Origin: Acidianus sp. HS-5
Lineage (GTDB): Archaea > Thermoproteota > Thermoprotei_A > Sulfolobales > Sulfolobaceae
DNA: 64,000 bases
Assembly (NCBI RefSeq): GCF_021655615.1
Contig: NZ_AP025245.1
Coordinates: 682,001-746,000 of the forward strand
Reading direction: 5' to 3'
The notes below the pieces were generated by a model that saw nothing but the letters and a program-made list of their open reading frames with translations, ran no database searches and was not told where the DNA came from. Position numbers and translations under genes: made by a program. Positions within the stretch are counted from its first letter, which is position 1; each line of letters starts with the position of its first letter. This document shows, piece by piece, positions 63,947 through 64,000 of this stretch.

Positions 63947-64000
63947 TTATAGGTCTGTCCTTCTGAACTTAAGATATCCAAGAGCTGAAAGTCCCACTAA
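63947..64000 (-). CDS. C-terminal end of a membrane protein, possibly an ABC-2 permease (cut by window edge)
   Basis: The last 17 codons of a minus-strand frame read LVGLSALGYLKFRRTDL and stop with TAA at 63947-63949. A hydrophobic helix followed by Y-x-K-FRR-x-D-L is how many ABC-2 permeases end. The rest lies outside, so the call is tentative. Confidence 0.4.
   Translation of the reverse strand, partial: LVGLSALGYLKFRRTDL

Overview
The window reads as part of a chromosome from a thermoacidophilic archaeon of the order Sulfolobales, most likely Acidianus or a close relative. Pointers are the low G+C, many leaderless genes with a TATA box centred about 26 bp before the start codon, an Lrs14-type regulator, a seven-iron ferredoxin of the Sulfolobales family, PaREP1 and HEPN/MNT genes, a GH12 glucanase, and paired crenarchaeal-type [NiFe] hydrogenase loci. 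The ferredoxin is the zinc-free isoform described from Acidianus ambivalens. The genus is an inference; the order is well supported. No rRNA, tRNA or CRISPR array was seen.

Layout. 1-826: 5' part of an M1 aminopeptidase. 1003-4240: an unrecognised operon (coiled-coil protein, winged-helix protein, P-loop ATPase). 4203-5961: PaREP1 protein and a DUF4143-type ATPase with two palindromic operators. 6090-8951: the four-subunit pyruvate:ferredoxin oxidoreductase. 9054-13210: amino-acid permease, 14-TM MFS exporter and an FAD-linked lactate/glycolate-type dehydrogenase. 13468-17417: a cluster of toxin-antitoxin modules (HEPN/MNT, VapBC, PaREP1), most with frameshifts or in-frame stops. 17551-18737: two small unknown or SRPBCC-like genes. 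19203-34985: the hydrogenase region, holding HypF, a two-gene soluble hydrogenase, a TPR protein, a Tat-exported membrane hydrogenase (small subunit, cytochrome b-like anchor, HdrD-like protein, large subunit), a Rieske protein, HypD, HypC, HypE, a maturation protease and three genes of unknown function. 35123-43846: surface protein, NucS, an ABC exporter, a broken retropepsin-like gene, a GH12 glucanase and an MDR dehydrogenase. 43953-48586: ferredoxin, CbiZ, a second retropepsin-like gene, an Lrs14 regulator and a zinc-ribbon/AIM24/GNAT group. 48706-53142: broken DUF4143 ATPase, broken RelE-like gene, small unknown genes, an FAD oxidoreductase and a transposase relic. 53143-64000: ABC-2 exporter, an archaeo-eukaryotic-primase-like gene, MFS transporters, a membrane polyferredoxin pair built from a repeated module, and a nucleotidyltransferase toxin-antitoxin-like pair.

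How it works together. The two hydrogenases can feed electrons from H2 into the cell. The Tat-exported enzyme passes them to quinone or sulfur respiration through its membrane and HdrD-like partners; the soluble enzyme probably passes them to a cytoplasmic carrier. HypC, D, E, F and one protease assemble the active sites, but no hypA or hypB lies here. Ferredoxin links these with pyruvate oxidation. The accessory segments (13.4-17.4 kb, 48.6-53.1 kb) carry nearly all the broken genes, while the metabolic operons are intact. This argues for real decay of mobile or toxin-antitoxin genes rather than poor sequence.

The best candidates for something undescribed are the three-gene ATPase operon at 1003-4240, the matched operator geometry upstream of both DUF4143 ATPases, the two hydrogenase small subunits that lack one proximal-cluster cysteine, and the duplicated-module membrane polyferredoxin.
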